Positions 43,966 to 54,625 of a DNA stretch of 64,000 bases are shown piece after piece. The stretch's first letter is position 1. Each line of letters begins with the position of its first letter. Below the pieces are notes generated by a model. That model was not told the origin of the DNA. It saw only the letters and a list, made by a program, of their open reading frames with translations, and made no database searches. Made by a program: the position numbers and the translations under genes. Origin of the DNA: an uncultured Clostridia bacterium (lineage in GTDB: Bacteria; Bacillota; Clostridia; Christensenellales; Borkfalkiaceae); NCBI GenBank assembly GCA_944342025.1, contig CALVMD010000003.1:1-64000 (forward strand), in the 5' to 3' direction.

Positions 43966-43969
<4 letters not shown>
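43136..43969 (+). CDS. dapF: Diaminopimelate epimerase
   Basis: This cofactor-free enzyme interconverts LL- and meso-diaminopimelate for lysine and peptidoglycan synthesis. The two catalytic cysteines are clear: C73 in KMCGNAIRC and C221 in [10 protein letters not shown]. The length (277) is typical. GAGGAGG precedes the ATG. It overlaps pyrG by four bases, and dapL, which makes its substrate, lies just beyond pyrG. Confidence 0.96.
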
Positions 43970-45576
<1,607 letters not shown>

Positions 45577-45588
45577 AGGGAGGGGACA

Positions 45589-46773
45589 ATGAAACTCAAT
45601 CACAATTATCTGAAACTCAACGAAAGTTATTTGTTTTCAACGATCGCAAAAAAAGTTGCCGCCTATACAGAAGCTCATCCCGATAAAAAAGTGCTGCGCA
45701 TGGGGATCGGAGACGTTACGCTGCCCCTCGCGCCCGCAGTCGTTTCCGCGATGAAGCGGGCGGCGGACGAAATGGGCGTTAAAGAGACCTTCCGCGGGTA
45801 TGGCCCCGAACAAGGGTATCCTTTTCTGAAAAAGGCGATCGCCGATTACTATAAGCCGCGCGGCGTTTTGTTGGAAGAGGACGAGATCTTTGTATCCGAC
45901 GGCGCAAAGAGCGACGTCGGCAACATCCTGGATATTTTTGATACGGACAACACCGTTTTGGTGCCCGATCCCGTATATCCCGTTTATGTCGATACCAACG
46001 TGATGGCGGGGCGGAAGATCGTATATGCCGACGCGACGGCGGAAAACGGATTTCTGCCCATGCCCGACGAACATACAAAGGCCGATCTCATTTATATTTG
46101 CTCGCCCAACAACCCGACGGGCGCGGCGTACAGCCGCGAGCAGCTCGCCGAATGGGTAAACTATGCGAACAGGTGCGGCGCGGTCATCCTCTATGACGCG
46201 GCGTATGAAGCGTTTGTGTCGGAAGAGGGGCTTGCGCGCAGTATTTACGAGGTCGATGGCGCGAAGGAATGTGCGATCGAGTTTTGTTCTCTTTCCAAAA
46301 CGGCTGGGTTTACAGGCACGCGGTGCGGGTATACGATCGTTCCCCGCGAGCTGGAACGGGGCGGGGTCTCTCTCAATAAGTTGTGGCTGAGACGGCAGAC
46401 GACCAAATTTAACGGCGTCTCGTACATCGTACAGCGAGGCGCGGAGGCCGTCTTCACGAAAGAGGGCATGGCGCAGGTGCAGGAAAACCTGGCGGTATAC
46501 AGGCGCAACGCCGCCGTGCTTGCGGCCTGTCTCGACGGCTTGGGGATCCGTTATACGGGCGGTAAGAATTCGCCGTATATCTGGATGGAATGCCCCGGTT
46601 TTTCGGACAGCTGGGCGTTTTTTGACCATCTTTTGGCAAAGGCGAACGTCGTCGGTACGCCCGGGGGCGGATTCGGAAAGAACGGGGAAGGATATTTCCG
46701 CCTGACCGCTTTTGCGGACGAGACCGCGACCAAAGAGGCGGCGGAAAGATTGAAAACACTGTTCGGAAAATAA
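45589..46773 (+). CDS. dapL: LL-diaminopimelate aminotransferase
   Basis: This PLP enzyme converts tetrahydrodipicolinate directly to LL-diaminopimelate with glutamate as amino donor, bypassing the succinylase or acetylase routes. Evidence is the N-terminus (NHNYLKLNESYLFS), MGIGDVTLPL, SPNNPTGA and the PLP Lys in SLSKTAGFTGTR (K237). The length of 394 is close to the usual 400-410. GGGAGGGG precedes it. With dapF in the same unit, it supplies meso-diaminopimelate for the cell wall. Confidence 0.94.
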   Translation: MKLNHNYLKLNESYLFSTIAKKVAAYTEAHPDKKVLRMGIGDVTLPLAPAVVSAMKRAADEMGVKETFRGYGPEQGYPFLKKAIADYYKPRGVLLEEDEIFVSDGAKSDVGNILDIFDTDNTVLVPDPVYPVYVDTNVMAGRKIVYADATAENGFLPMPDEHTKADLIYICSPNNPTGAAYSREQLAEWVNYANRCGAVILYDAAYEAFVSEEGLARSIYEVDGAKECAIEFCSLSKTAGFTGTRCGYTIVPRELERGGVSLNKLWLRRQTTKFNGVSYIVQRGAEAVFTKEGMAQVQENLAVYRRNAAVLAACLDGLGIRYTGGKNSPYIWMECPGFSDSWAFFDHLLAKANVVGTPGGGFGKNGEGYFRLTAFADETATKEAAERLKTLFGK

Positions 46774-46777
46774 TCAA

Positions 46778-46812
46778 AAAAATCCCGCGGCACTGTGTTC
46801 GGCGGGATTTTT
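46778..46812 (+). terminator. Terminator after dapL
   Basis: AAAAATCCCGC (46778-46788) pairs with GCGGGATTTTT (46802-46812), ending in a seven-T run. Confidence 0.9.
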
Positions 46813-46845
46813 TTGCGGAAAACGGCCGGAAAAAGGGAAAAAGCC

Positions 46846-46873
46846 TTGCAAAACGTACGATTTATGATACAAT
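46846..46873 (+). promoter_or_regulatory. Promoter of malQ
   Basis: TTGCAA (46846-46851) and TACAAT (46868-46873) are 16 bases apart, 30 bases before the malQ start. Confidence 0.65.
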
Positions 46874-46903
46874 AGTAAGAAAAGGTCGTGCGCGGAGGAA
46901 AAA

Positions 46904-48406
46904 ATGGACGAAAAACAGGAGCGCAGTGCAGGCGTTTTGCTGCACATTTCTTCATTGCCGGGGAAAGAGGGGATCGGCACGCTCGGCGAAAGCGCCTATC
47001 GGTTTGCCGATTTTTTGAAGGAGAGCGGCGCACGTTATTGGCAAATTTTACCGCTGGTGCAGACGGGATTCGGCGATTCGCCCTATCAGTCCGTCTTTGC
47101 TTCGTCGGGCAATCCTTATTTCATAGATCTGTTCGCCCTGGCAAAGGAGGGGCTTCTTAAAAAATCCGAGATCGCGCCCGTGTGCGGGAAAGGGAAGATC
47201 GATTACGGATATTTATACGAACACAAATATACCGTTCTGCGCCGCGCTTTCGCGCGGTTTGACGTGCGCGACGAGGCCTTCGAACGGTTTGTCGGACAAG
47301 GCGCTTTCGAAGATTACGCCCTTTATATGGCGATCAAAGAGAAAAACGGGAATAAGAGTTTCGATCTTTGGCCGAAAAAGTATAAATACCGCGACGTCGC
47401 GGCCTTGGCGGCGTTTAAGGAAGAGAACAAAAGCGAATACTTGTTTTGGCTGTTTGTGCAATTCATCTTTTTGCGCCAGTGGCATGCGTTGAAAGATTAT
47501 GTCAACGCGCTCGGCATCCGTATCGTGGGGGATATTCCGCTGTACGTTGCGGCCGATTCGGCCGACGTGTGGGCGAACCCTTCTCTTTTTAAACTGAAAA
47601 AAGATCTCAGGGCAAAAAAAGTCGCGGGCGTTCCGCCCGATTATTTTTCCGCGACTGGACAGCTGTGGGGCAATCCCGTCTACGACTGGAAAAAACACGC
47701 CTCGGACGGATATGCGTGGTGGCGCGAACGCATTCGCCGCGCGTTCGGGCTTTACGACGCGGTCAGAATCGATCATTTCCGCGGCTTTGACCGCTATTAC
47801 GAGATCGACGCGGGTGAAGAGACCGCGGTAAACGGGCGTTGGCGCAGGGGTCCGGGGTATGCGCTGTTCGAGGCGATCCGGGCAGATCTCGGCGATCTCG
47901 ATTTTATCGCGGAGGACCTCGGAACTCTGGACGCAGGCGTTTACCGCCTCATGAAAAAGACGGGCTATCCAGGGATGAAAGTCCTGCAGTTCGCCTTTGA
48001 CGGCAACCCCGAAAACAGTTATCTGCCTTCTCGGATCGGGGAAAACAGCATTTGCTATACGGGCACGCACGACAATGACACGATGGTCGGGTTTCTTGAA
48101 AAAATGGACGAGGGCGCCCGCGCGGCATTTTATGTGCGCGAGCGCGAAGAACTGAAAAAGCTGGGCATAGCGCGTCGCGTTTCGGGCGTGCGCAGCGCGG
48201 CTTCGGCGGCGGCGGAACTGGCGCTTGCCTGCAAGGCAAAGCTGGCTGTTCTTCCCATGCAGGATATTCTGTTGTCGGGCGGGGATACGCGCATGAACGT
48301 TCCCTCGGTTTCGGCGGGCAATTGGTGTTACAGGTTGGAAAAAATGCCGCCGCAAAGGGCGGCGGAAGAACTGCGCGCGCTCGTTTCGCGTTACGGACGC
48401 ATTTGA
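46904..48406 (+). CDS. malQ: 4-alpha-glucanotransferase (amylomaltase, GH77)
   Basis: This cytosolic enzyme transfers maltooligosaccharide segments between glucans in starch, glycogen or maltose metabolism. The 500-residue protein has the GH77 signatures LLHISSLPG and GFGDSPYQS. The nucleophile Asp is in VRIDHFRGF (D290), the acid/base Glu in FIAEDLGTL (E337) and the third acid in TGTHDNDT (D390). GGAGG precedes the ATG. No other glycogen or maltose gene is nearby; the next gene, 39 bases on, encodes a hydrogenase-like protein and may share the transcript. Confidence 0.96.
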   Translation: MDEKQERSAGVLLHISSLPGKEGIGTLGESAYRFADFLKESGARYWQILPLVQTGFGDSPYQSVFASSGNPYFIDLFALAKEGLLKKSEIAPVCGKGKIDYGYLYEHKYTVLRRAFARFDVRDEAFERFVGQGAFEDYALYMAIKEKNGNKSFDLWPKKYKYRDVAALAAFKEENKSEYLFWLFVQFIFLRQWHALKDYVNALGIRIVGDIPLYVAADSADVWANPSLFKLKKDLRAKKVAGVPPDYFSATGQLWGNPVYDWKKHASDGYAWWRERIRRAFGLYDAVRIDHFRGFDRYYEIDAGEETAVNGRWRRGPGYALFEAIRADLGDLDFIAEDLGTLDAGVYRLMKKTGYPGMKVLQFAFDGNPENSYLPSRIGENSICYTGTHDNDTMVGFLEKMDEGARAAFYVREREELKKLGIARRVSGVRSAASAAAELALACKAKLAVLPMQDILLSGGDTRMNVPSVSAGNWCYRLEKMPPQRAAEELRALVSRYGRI

Positions 48407-48445
48407 GAGGGAAATGGAGAGGAAAAAATTCGCGGAGAACGATGT

Positions 48446-49957
48446 ATGGAAAGAGGTCTTTTGACTCCCTTAAAAAAACTGAGAAGACAGGTATTTGTTG
48501 AACTTGCGCGCGTCGCTTTCGAGAGCAGCCGCGATACGATCAAGGACGATATCGAGGCGATCCCGTATTCGATCACGCCCGGCGATAAGCCGCTGTACCG
48601 CGAGAGCATCTGGCGCGAGAGGGCGATCTGTTCCGAGCGCGTGCGGCTCGCCATGGGGCTTTCGCTCCGCCCGGAGGATGCGCCTGTACACCTTACCAGC
48701 GGGCTTTCGGGCAGCGATATCGCCGATAAATATTATGAACCGCCCCTCATGCAGGTCATTCCGTCCGCCTGCGCGGCGTGTGCGCCCAATAAATATAAGG
48801 TGACGGATAATTGCCGCGGCTGCGTCGCGCATCCCTGCACGACCGTCTGCCCGAAACAGTGTATTTCCATCGTGAACGGGCATGCGGTGATCGACGAGAG
48901 CAGGTGCATCAAATGCGGCAAATGCAAGAGCGTATGCCCTTACGATGCGATCGCGCATCATACGCGTCCCTGCGCGGAGGCGTGCGGCGTAAAGGCGATC
49001 GAATCGGACGATCTCGGCAGGGCGAAGATCAATCCCGAAAAGTGCGTTTCCTGCGGGATGTGCATGGTCAATTGCCCGTTCGGGGCGATCGCGGACAAGT
49101 CGCAGTTCTTTCAGCTGATCCGCGCCCTCAGAAGGGGCGACAACATCATCGCCGAGGTTGCGCCCTCTTATGTCGGTCAGTTCGGCGAACAGGCGACGCC
49201 CGCAAAGATCAAAGCGGCGCTTTTGGAACTCGGATTCAAAGACGTGTTCGAGGTCGCGCTCGGCGCGGATATGGGCGCGGCGACGGAAGCGGAACATTAC
49301 GCCGAGCGGGTCGCGAAGGGAAAGCAGCCGTTCATGCTCACGTCCTGCTGCCCCGCATGGGCGATGCTGATCCGCCACTACTTCCCCGAATCGGCGGATA
49401 AAATTTCCAATACTTTGACGCCGATGGTCGCGACGGCGCGCACGATCAAGAAAAAATATCCCGATTCCAGGGTCGTGTTCATCGGACCCTGCGCGGCGAA
49501 AAAGCTGGAAGCTTCCAGGCGCTCTGTCCGAAGCGACGTCGATTTCGTCATCACTTTCGAAGAGCTTTCCGCGATTTTCGAGGCGAAGGGGATCGACTTT
49601 GCGGCTTTCGATAAAGAGGCGGACATGAACGACGCGACGGGAGCCGGCAGGGGTTATGCCGTTGCGGGCGGCGTTGCGGGGGCGATCGAAAAGTGCATCC
49701 GCGAGTATTATCCCGACACGAAAATGGACATTCAGCACGTCGAAGGGCTGGAAGACTGCCGCAAGATCCTCTTGCTCGCAAAGATGGGCAAACTCAACGG
49801 CGCGCTCATCGAGGGGATGGGGTGTCCCGGCGGCTGCGTTGCGGGCGCGGGGACGAACATCCCCATCAACAAGGCGGCGGCGCTCGTCAAAAAGACGGTG
49901 GAAACTTCCGCGCAGGCCTTGCCGCCCAAAGAACTTGCGGAAATTCAGCTGGATTGA
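48446..49957 (+). CDS. [FeFe] hydrogenase-like protein, group B type
   Basis: The 503-residue protein begins with a region of unknown fold containing CAACAPNKYKVTDNC and a Cys-rich segment. Two ferredoxin-type [4Fe-4S] motifs follow (CIKCGKCKSVCP and CVSCGMCMVNCP). The H-cluster domain then has all three cysteine motifs: TSCCPAW (C301, C302), FIGPCAAKK (C349) and GMGCPGGCVAG (C460, C464). The second and third motifs differ from the classic MPC and MAC forms, which fits the poorly studied group B. The four H-cluster ligands are present, so hydrogen turnover is plausible. No maturation genes lie nearby. Confidence 0.9.
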   Translation: MERGLLTPLKKLRRQVFVELARVAFESSRDTIKDDIEAIPYSITPGDKPLYRESIWRERAICSERVRLAMGLSLRPEDAPVHLTSGLSGSDIADKYYEPPLMQVIPSACAACAPNKYKVTDNCRGCVAHPCTTVCPKQCISIVNGHAVIDESRCIKCGKCKSVCPYDAIAHHTRPCAEACGVKAIESDDLGRAKINPEKCVSCGMCMVNCPFGAIADKSQFFQLIRALRRGDNIIAEVAPSYVGQFGEQATPAKIKAALLELGFKDVFEVALGADMGAATEAEHYAERVAKGKQPFMLTSCCPAWAMLIRHYFPESADKISNTLTPMVATARTIKKKYPDSRVVFIGPCAAKKLEASRRSVRSDVDFVITFEELSAIFEAKGIDFAAFDKEADMNDATGAGRGYAVAGGVAGAIEKCIREYYPDTKMDIQHVEGLEDCRKILLLAKMGKLNGALIEGMGCPGGCVAGAGTNIPINKAAALVKKTVETSAQALPPKELAEIQLD

Positions 49958-49973
49958 CGGAAAAATACAGGAA

Positions 49974-50011
49974 AGCCCTCCGCAGAATGCAAAAGCATTC
50001 TGCGGGGGGCT
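49974..50011. terminator. Terminator after the hydrogenase-like gene
   Basis: A 17-bp stem with one G-T pair (49974-49990 with 49995-50011) has an AAAA loop and is followed by GTTTTTTAT. Confidence 0.9.
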
Positions 50012-50044
50012 GTTTTTTATCGGCGCGTTACTTTATTGATTGTA

Positions 50045-51793
50045 TCAGCCGCTTGGCGACAGGGGCGTGATTCTGATCTCGAGCGGCTGTTCGGTAGGGT
50101 TATACAGAAATACGGAGCCGAATTCAACGAGGAAAAAGTTTGCGTGTTCGTATACGGCCCAACCGAACACGCCTTGCCACTCTTGCAGCCAAAGCATGCT
50201 TGTCGGCGAATAGACGGTGGCGTAGAGCGTATAGACGCCGTCGTAATCCAGCTTTGTCCCGCCGGCAGGGATCGTGATCGTAGTCGCGCTTCCATCGATG
50301 GCAATGCTTTGAGAAAGATCGTAAATTTCATAGCGTATCCTGGCATTGCCGCTGACAAAGAGGGTGAAAACGCCGCCTTCGTCAAACGGCTCCGTGACAG
50401 GTCGGAACCGGTCTTCAAACAGTGATAAATAGTCGTGCGGCTCAGAAGAGAAACTGTTTTCGCTGTAATGCATGAGACAGGCGGAAGAAGAGGTTTCCGC
50501 GGAAACAGCTAAGGTAATAAGATAATCATACCTCGACGTTACGTTGAGAGCGGGCGCCGTAAAAGAGATATAGCCGCTCTTTTCCGCGGTGATTTCTCCT
50601 TGCAGGGTGTCGGGCGAGATTTCGGTGACGATTTCCCGGAAAGAAAAGCGCGTTTCGCCGCCTCTGTTGCGTATACAGATCAGCGGCTGAAAGGCGGGAC
50701 AGAACGAATCGTAATAAGTGAGCGCGGTATTTGCGTTAAAGATCGCCTCGTCGACGGAAGCGAAGGATATGAGTTCGTTGTTCCCTTCATACGCGGTGAA
50801 ATACCGCGCGTCTGAAGTGTATGCGCCGTCGGCGCCGAACAGGGTATTCCCGCGGGGGATCGGGTAGTTTTCCGCCTCCAAAATATTGGGAATGTCGATG
50901 CGTGCATAACACGTCTCTCCGTATTGCTCAACAAATTTAAAGGTAAAAACATAGCGAGTGCCCTCTTCAAAGAGCATCGGCTCGGAAAGGGGGATGACTT
51001 CTCCGTCCGCCGTCAGACTTTGCAGGCTTTCATGGCCCAAACCGTCGAATGTGTCGAGCGAACCGTAAAAATTGTATTCGGGCGTCAGGATCCAGCGCGC
51101 TTGCCGATAGTCGTCTGTATCAAATGACGCTTCTAAAAATGAGCGCATGGAGGCGCCGGGATTCTGCGCGGTTTCCGTATAGAAATTGGCGATGCCTCCC
51201 TCTTCGGTAGGGTATTCCGCATATAGGGTAAACGCCGACGCGCCTTCGCGGGGAGCGCGGTATCTGCCTTCGCCTAATACGCGTATGCTGACCTGAAAAC
51301 TTTGCGGCAGAGTTTCGTCAACGTACCAAAAGTTGTCCTCGGTCGTTCCTAAACTTTTTTCGTCTAAATATACTTCGTATGCGTCGGCGTTTTTTACGGC
51401 GCTCCACGCAATGCGGCCGCTTTCGCTGTCGAAATAGACGGATTTTACGTTTTCCAGATAGACGGGGCGATACATTACGCTTATGCCGATGCCCGAGCCG
51501 ATGAGCACGAGCGCACAGAACAGGGCGGAAAGCAGGATGACGAGCCGCGTATTTTTGTGCGGAAAGCATACGAGCGTTTCGCGGATGGTCGCCTCGGGAT
51601 CGGGCACGGCGTCGGAAAAGCTCTTGCCTTCCGCCTGTGCCTCCGCGAGCATGGAGAGGATGTCCGTCAGGTTTTCATTGAGCGATTTTCCGCCTTTGCA
51701 CTCGGAAAAGGTGCGGCTGCACAGCTTTTTCGCAAATTTTTTGTAATCGTTTTGCAGGGATTTCAGCAGTTTTTTGTTTTCTCTGTTCAGCAT
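50045..51793 (-). CDS. Large membrane protein paired with a PadR regulator
   Basis: I do not recognise the whole 582-residue protein. The N-terminal 90 residues are charged and helical (LLKSLQNDYKKFAKKL, ending EGKSFSDAVPDPEATI) and resemble the short DUF1048/DUF1700-like partners that often follow PadR genes. One membrane helix follows (LVILLSALFCALVLIGSGIGI), then about 470 outside residues. These have fibronectin-like beginnings (RIAWSAVKNADAYEVYLD) and several beta-sandwich-like stretches. It starts 6 bases after the PadR gene ends, so the two form an operon. A PadR-controlled surface sensor or adhesin is a guess only. Confidence 0.75.
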   Translation of the reverse strand: MLNRENKKLLKSLQNDYKKFAKKLCSRTFSECKGGKSLNENLTDILSMLAEAQAEGKSFSDAVPDPEATIRETLVCFPHKNTRLVILLSALFCALVLIGSGIGISVMYRPVYLENVKSVYFDSESGRIAWSAVKNADAYEVYLDEKSLGTTEDNFWYVDETLPQSFQVSIRVLGEGRYRAPREGASAFTLYAEYPTEEGGIANFYTETAQNPGASMRSFLEASFDTDDYRQARWILTPEYNFYGSLDTFDGLGHESLQSLTADGEVIPLSEPMLFEEGTRYVFTFKFVEQYGETCYARIDIPNILEAENYPIPRGNTLFGADGAYTSDARYFTAYEGNNELISFASVDEAIFNANTALTYYDSFCPAFQPLICIRNRGGETRFSFREIVTEISPDTLQGEITAEKSGYISFTAPALNVTSRYDYLITLAVSAETSSSACLMHYSENSFSSEPHDYLSLFEDRFRPVTEPFDEGGVFTLFVSGNARIRYEIYDLSQSIAIDGSATTITIPAGGTKLDYDGVYTLYATVYSPTSMLWLQEWQGVFGWAVYEHANFFLVEFGSVFLYNPTEQPLEIRITPLSPSG

Positions 51794-51799
51794 AGCTTG

Positions 51800-52126
51800 T
51801 TATTCCTCGTCGTTAAAGATTTTTGCAACGTTTTGCGCGGTGGCGCTCCAAAGGCGGTAAAATTGCTCCAATCGCGCTCTGCCGCTTTCCGAAAGTCTGT
51901 AAAACTTTTTCGGCGGGCTGTTGCGCGTCGCCTGCCGCTTGGTTTCGAAGCATCCCTCTTTTTCCAGTCTCAGCAGCATGGGATAGAGGGTACCTTCCGA
52001 AAATTCGGCAAAACCTGCGGTGCGCATCGCGTCGACGATCTCGGCAGGGCACAGATACTTTGTTTTGACGAGCCTCAAGACGCACCCTTCCAAAATGCCC
52101 TTATTCAGTTGAGTGTCCGAAGTCAT
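51800..52126 (-). CDS. PadR family transcriptional regulator
   Basis: The 108-residue winged-helix protein fits PadR: LNKGILEGCVLRLVKTK at the start, FSEGTLYPMLLRLEKEG for the recognition helix and start of the wing, and KKFYRLSESGRARL as the conserved wing end. Such proteins usually repress their own operon until a signal is sensed. GGAGG precedes the ATG. A palindrome just after the promoter is the likely operator. Confidence 0.92.
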   Translation of the reverse strand: MTSDTQLNKGILEGCVLRLVKTKYLCPAEIVDAMRTAGFAEFSEGTLYPMLLRLEKEGCFETKRQATRNSPPKKFYRLSESGRARLEQFYRLWSATAQNVAKIFNDEE

Positions 52127-52170
52127 TCGCTCGCCTCCGCTATCATTTGTTTCGCCGTAAAGTCAGTTTA

Positions 52171-52181
52171 TTGCAATGCAA
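52171..52181. promoter_or_regulatory. Palindrome below the padR promoter, possible operator
   Basis: TTGCAATGCAA is a perfect 5-bp inverted repeat around a single A, located about 6-16 bases downstream of the expected padR start site. It is a candidate autorepression site. Confidence 0.5.
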
Positions 52182-52193
52182 GGAACTGAAACA

Positions 52194-52222
52194 AGTATAA
52201 CATGTCGCATAGAGGCTGTCAA
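52194..52222 (-). promoter_or_regulatory. Promoter of the padR operon
   Basis: On the minus strand TTGACA (complement of 52217-52222) and TATACT (complement of 52194-52199) are 17 bases apart. Confidence 0.85.
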
Positions 52223-52309
52223 CTCTTTTGCATGAATTTTTTACAGGGGAAAGCGCACTTTGTCTGCCGCTGTATAATAGGAAAGACAAGTTTTCTACGG
52301 ATTTTTTCT

Positions 52310-52337
52310 TTGCAAATCGCATAAAACGTGGTACAAT
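52310..52337 (+). promoter_or_regulatory. Possible promoter of the U32 gene
   Basis: TTGCAA (52310-52315) and TACAAT (52332-52337) are 16 bases apart. Transcription would start at or within a base or two of the ATG at 52344, giving a leaderless mRNA unless an upstream promoter is used. Confidence 0.5.
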
Positions 52338-52343
52338 AGGAGC

Positions 52344-54569
52344 ATGTGTGAAATATTGGCTCCGGCAGGGGACGAAGCGGCGTTTTTCGCCGCTGTTCAT
52401 TCGGGTGCGGACGCGGTCTATTTGGGCCTGACCGATTTTTCCGCGCGCAAATCCGCCGTGAATTTTTCTGTCGAAAACTTAAAAAAATATACCGATCATG
52501 CCCATGCATTGGGGGTGCGCGTTCACGTTGCGCTGAATACGCTCGTAAAAGAGGGAGAACTTGCAAAGTTTTTCGAATGCGCGCGCCTCGCGTGGAATGC
52601 GGGTGCGGACGCGCTGATCGTCCAGGACATTTTTCTCGGCAAAATCCTTAAAGAGACTTATCCCGAAATGGTATTGCACCTGTCTACGCAGGCGGGCGTT
52701 TGCAATCTGTACGGGGCTCGCCTTGCCAAGCGTTATGGCTTTTCCCGCGTGATCCTCGCGCGCGAAACCCCGTTCGACGGAATTGCCGCCATCGCCCGCG
52801 AGATCGAGACGGAAGTTTTCGTGCAGGGGGCGCTCTGTACCTGTTTTTCGGGTCAATGCTATCTCTCTGCCTGTATCGGCGGCAACAGCGGCAACAGAGG
52901 GCGCTGTAAACAGCCCTGCAGAAAGAAATATTCGATCGACAGGCGCGGATTCGGAGAACTCGCTTACCGCCTTTCCCTTTCCGATCTGAGCCTTGGAGAA
53001 GACGTGAAAAAGCTCGCGGCGGCAGGGGTCAGGTCCTTCAAGATCGAAGGCCGCATGCGCTCTGCGTCTTACGTCGGCGCGGCCGTTGCGTATTACAGGG
53101 ACATCTTTGATGGAACGGGCGATCTTGCGGCGGATCTGTCCGATCTGAAACGCGCTTATAATCGCGGGGATTATACGAAGGGCTATGTATTCGGGCAGGA
53201 TAAAAAATTGATTTCCTCCGCGGTACAGGGGCACAAAGGAGAAAGGGTCGGAACGCTGGAACGGGCGAACGGCAAGTACGTTTTTGTCCGCTCTTCGTTT
53301 GCTCCGTCCGAAGGAGACGGCTTTAAGATCATACGGGGCGAAGCGGAGGTCGGCGGCGGCGCTTATTCCTCTGTGTTTCCGAACAGAAAGGGCGGATTCT
53401 GTCTTCCGTCCCGCCCCGATTATCGCGAGGGGGACGGCGTGTACCTGACAAACGATACCGCGCTCGCCGGGCGCGTCGCCGCCCGGCGAAAAACCGTGCC
53501 GCTCGAAATCGCGCTCGAAACGGGCGAGAATATACCGATCAAAATAAAAGTTCGGGGAAAATTCGGAGAACGGGAATTTGTTTCGCCGTTCGTCTGCGAG
53601 AGCGCAAAGACGAGGGGGCTTTCCGAAAAGGATTTCGAAGAGTGCTTTTGTAAGACAGATCTTTATCCTTTCTGTGTTTCGGTTAAGGCGAAAGTTGCGG
53701 GAGCGCCCTTTGCGGTAAAGTCGGCGCTCAACGCATTCCGCCGCGACGTTTATGCGGCTGTCTGGGCGGAGCTTGCGGGGGGCAGAGAGGAGTTGGCGCA
53801 AAGGGAAGTGCGCGTCGAAGGCAAAAAACTTCCGCCGCCGACGTTTTCTGCTGCTGCAATTTTGGATGATCCTTCGCTCTTGCAAGCGGGCTGTGATCGG
53901 CTCGGCACCGTCATCTTTGCCCCGAAAAATTATAAAAACCCCGATGAATTTGACGAATTTTTCAAAAAATCGCAGTACTATGCGTGGCATAAATACCTGT
54001 ATTTGCCGGCGTTCATGACGGACGGCGACATCGATGCGGTCAAAAAGAACGTCCCGCTCGGGCGCTTTGACGGCGTATATGCCGAGGGAACGTGGGCGAT
54101 CGGATTTTGCGCGGAACAGAATTTAAAACTGTTCGCAGGTACGGGATTCGGCTTTTTCAACAGCTTCTCCCTGTCCGAATTTGCAAAAGAGAATTGCGTG
54201 GAAACGGCGGCGCTTTCCAAAGAGCTTTCGGCAGCCGAAAGCGAGGGGCTTGAGGGCTTCCGTTTGGCGGGCGGGGCAATCAAGGTGATGGAACTCGGGC
54301 ATTGCCCTTTTTCTAAAACGTGCGTCTCGTGCGATAAAAAAGACGCGTATGTGCTGACCGACGAGGCGGGGCGCCGATTCCCTCTCAGGCGGTATGTGAG
54401 CGGCGTCTGTCGGTTCGAACTGTTCAACTGCGCTGCGCTCGCGCCGCAGTCCTGCGCATACCATCTGTATGATCTTCGTACGCTGTGTGCCGCCGATGCG
54501 CGTGCTTGTCTGAGAGGAGAAAGAATCGCGTCCGCGACGCAGGGACTCGTCTCTTCCGGCGTGTTGTGA
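52344..54569 (+). CDS. Peptidase U32 family protein, long form (RlhA/YhbU-like)
   Basis: The 741-residue protein opens EILAPAGDEAAFFAAVHSGA, the U32 start. It contains the family cysteine cluster: C165, C167, C172, C177, C188 and C192, in GALCTCFSGQCYLSACIGG and RGRCKQPC. The length and the extra C-terminal half (DUF3656-like) match RlhA-type proteins, which need an iron-sulfur centre and hydroxylate a 23S rRNA cytidine in other bacteria, rather than true proteases. TAGGAG lies immediately before the ATG, closer than usual. It is followed at 57 bases by mutS2. Confidence 0.9.
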   Translation: MCEILAPAGDEAAFFAAVHSGADAVYLGLTDFSARKSAVNFSVENLKKYTDHAHALGVRVHVALNTLVKEGELAKFFECARLAWNAGADALIVQDIFLGKILKETYPEMVLHLSTQAGVCNLYGARLAKRYGFSRVILARETPFDGIAAIAREIETEVFVQGALCTCFSGQCYLSACIGGNSGNRGRCKQPCRKKYSIDRRGFGELAYRLSLSDLSLGEDVKKLAAAGVRSFKIEGRMRSASYVGAAVAYYRDIFDGTGDLAADLSDLKRAYNRGDYTKGYVFGQDKKLISSAVQGHKGERVGTLERANGKYVFVRSSFAPSEGDGFKIIRGEAEVGGGAYSSVFPNRKGGFCLPSRPDYREGDGVYLTNDTALAGRVAARRKTVPLEIALETGENIPIKIKVRGKFGEREFVSPFVCESAKTRGLSEKDFEECFCKTDLYPFCVSVKAKVAGAPFAVKSALNAFRRDVYAAVWAELAGGREELAQREVRVEGKKLPPPTFSAAAILDDPSLLQAGCDRLGTVIFAPKNYKNPDEFDEFFKKSQYYAWHKYLYLPAFMTDGDIDAVKKNVPLGRFDGVYAEGTWAIGFCAEQNLKLFAGTGFGFFNSFSLSEFAKENCVETAALSKELSAAESEGLEGFRLAGGAIKVMELGHCPFSKTCVSCDKKDAYVLTDEAGRRFPLRRYVSGVCRFELFNCAALAPQSCAYHLYDLRTLCAADARACLRGERIASATQGLVSSGVL

Positions 54570-54625
54570 AGCGACGGCGAAAATGTCGGTTATCGGATAA
54601 ATAAAGTGAGGAGGCCGCAGCGGAA

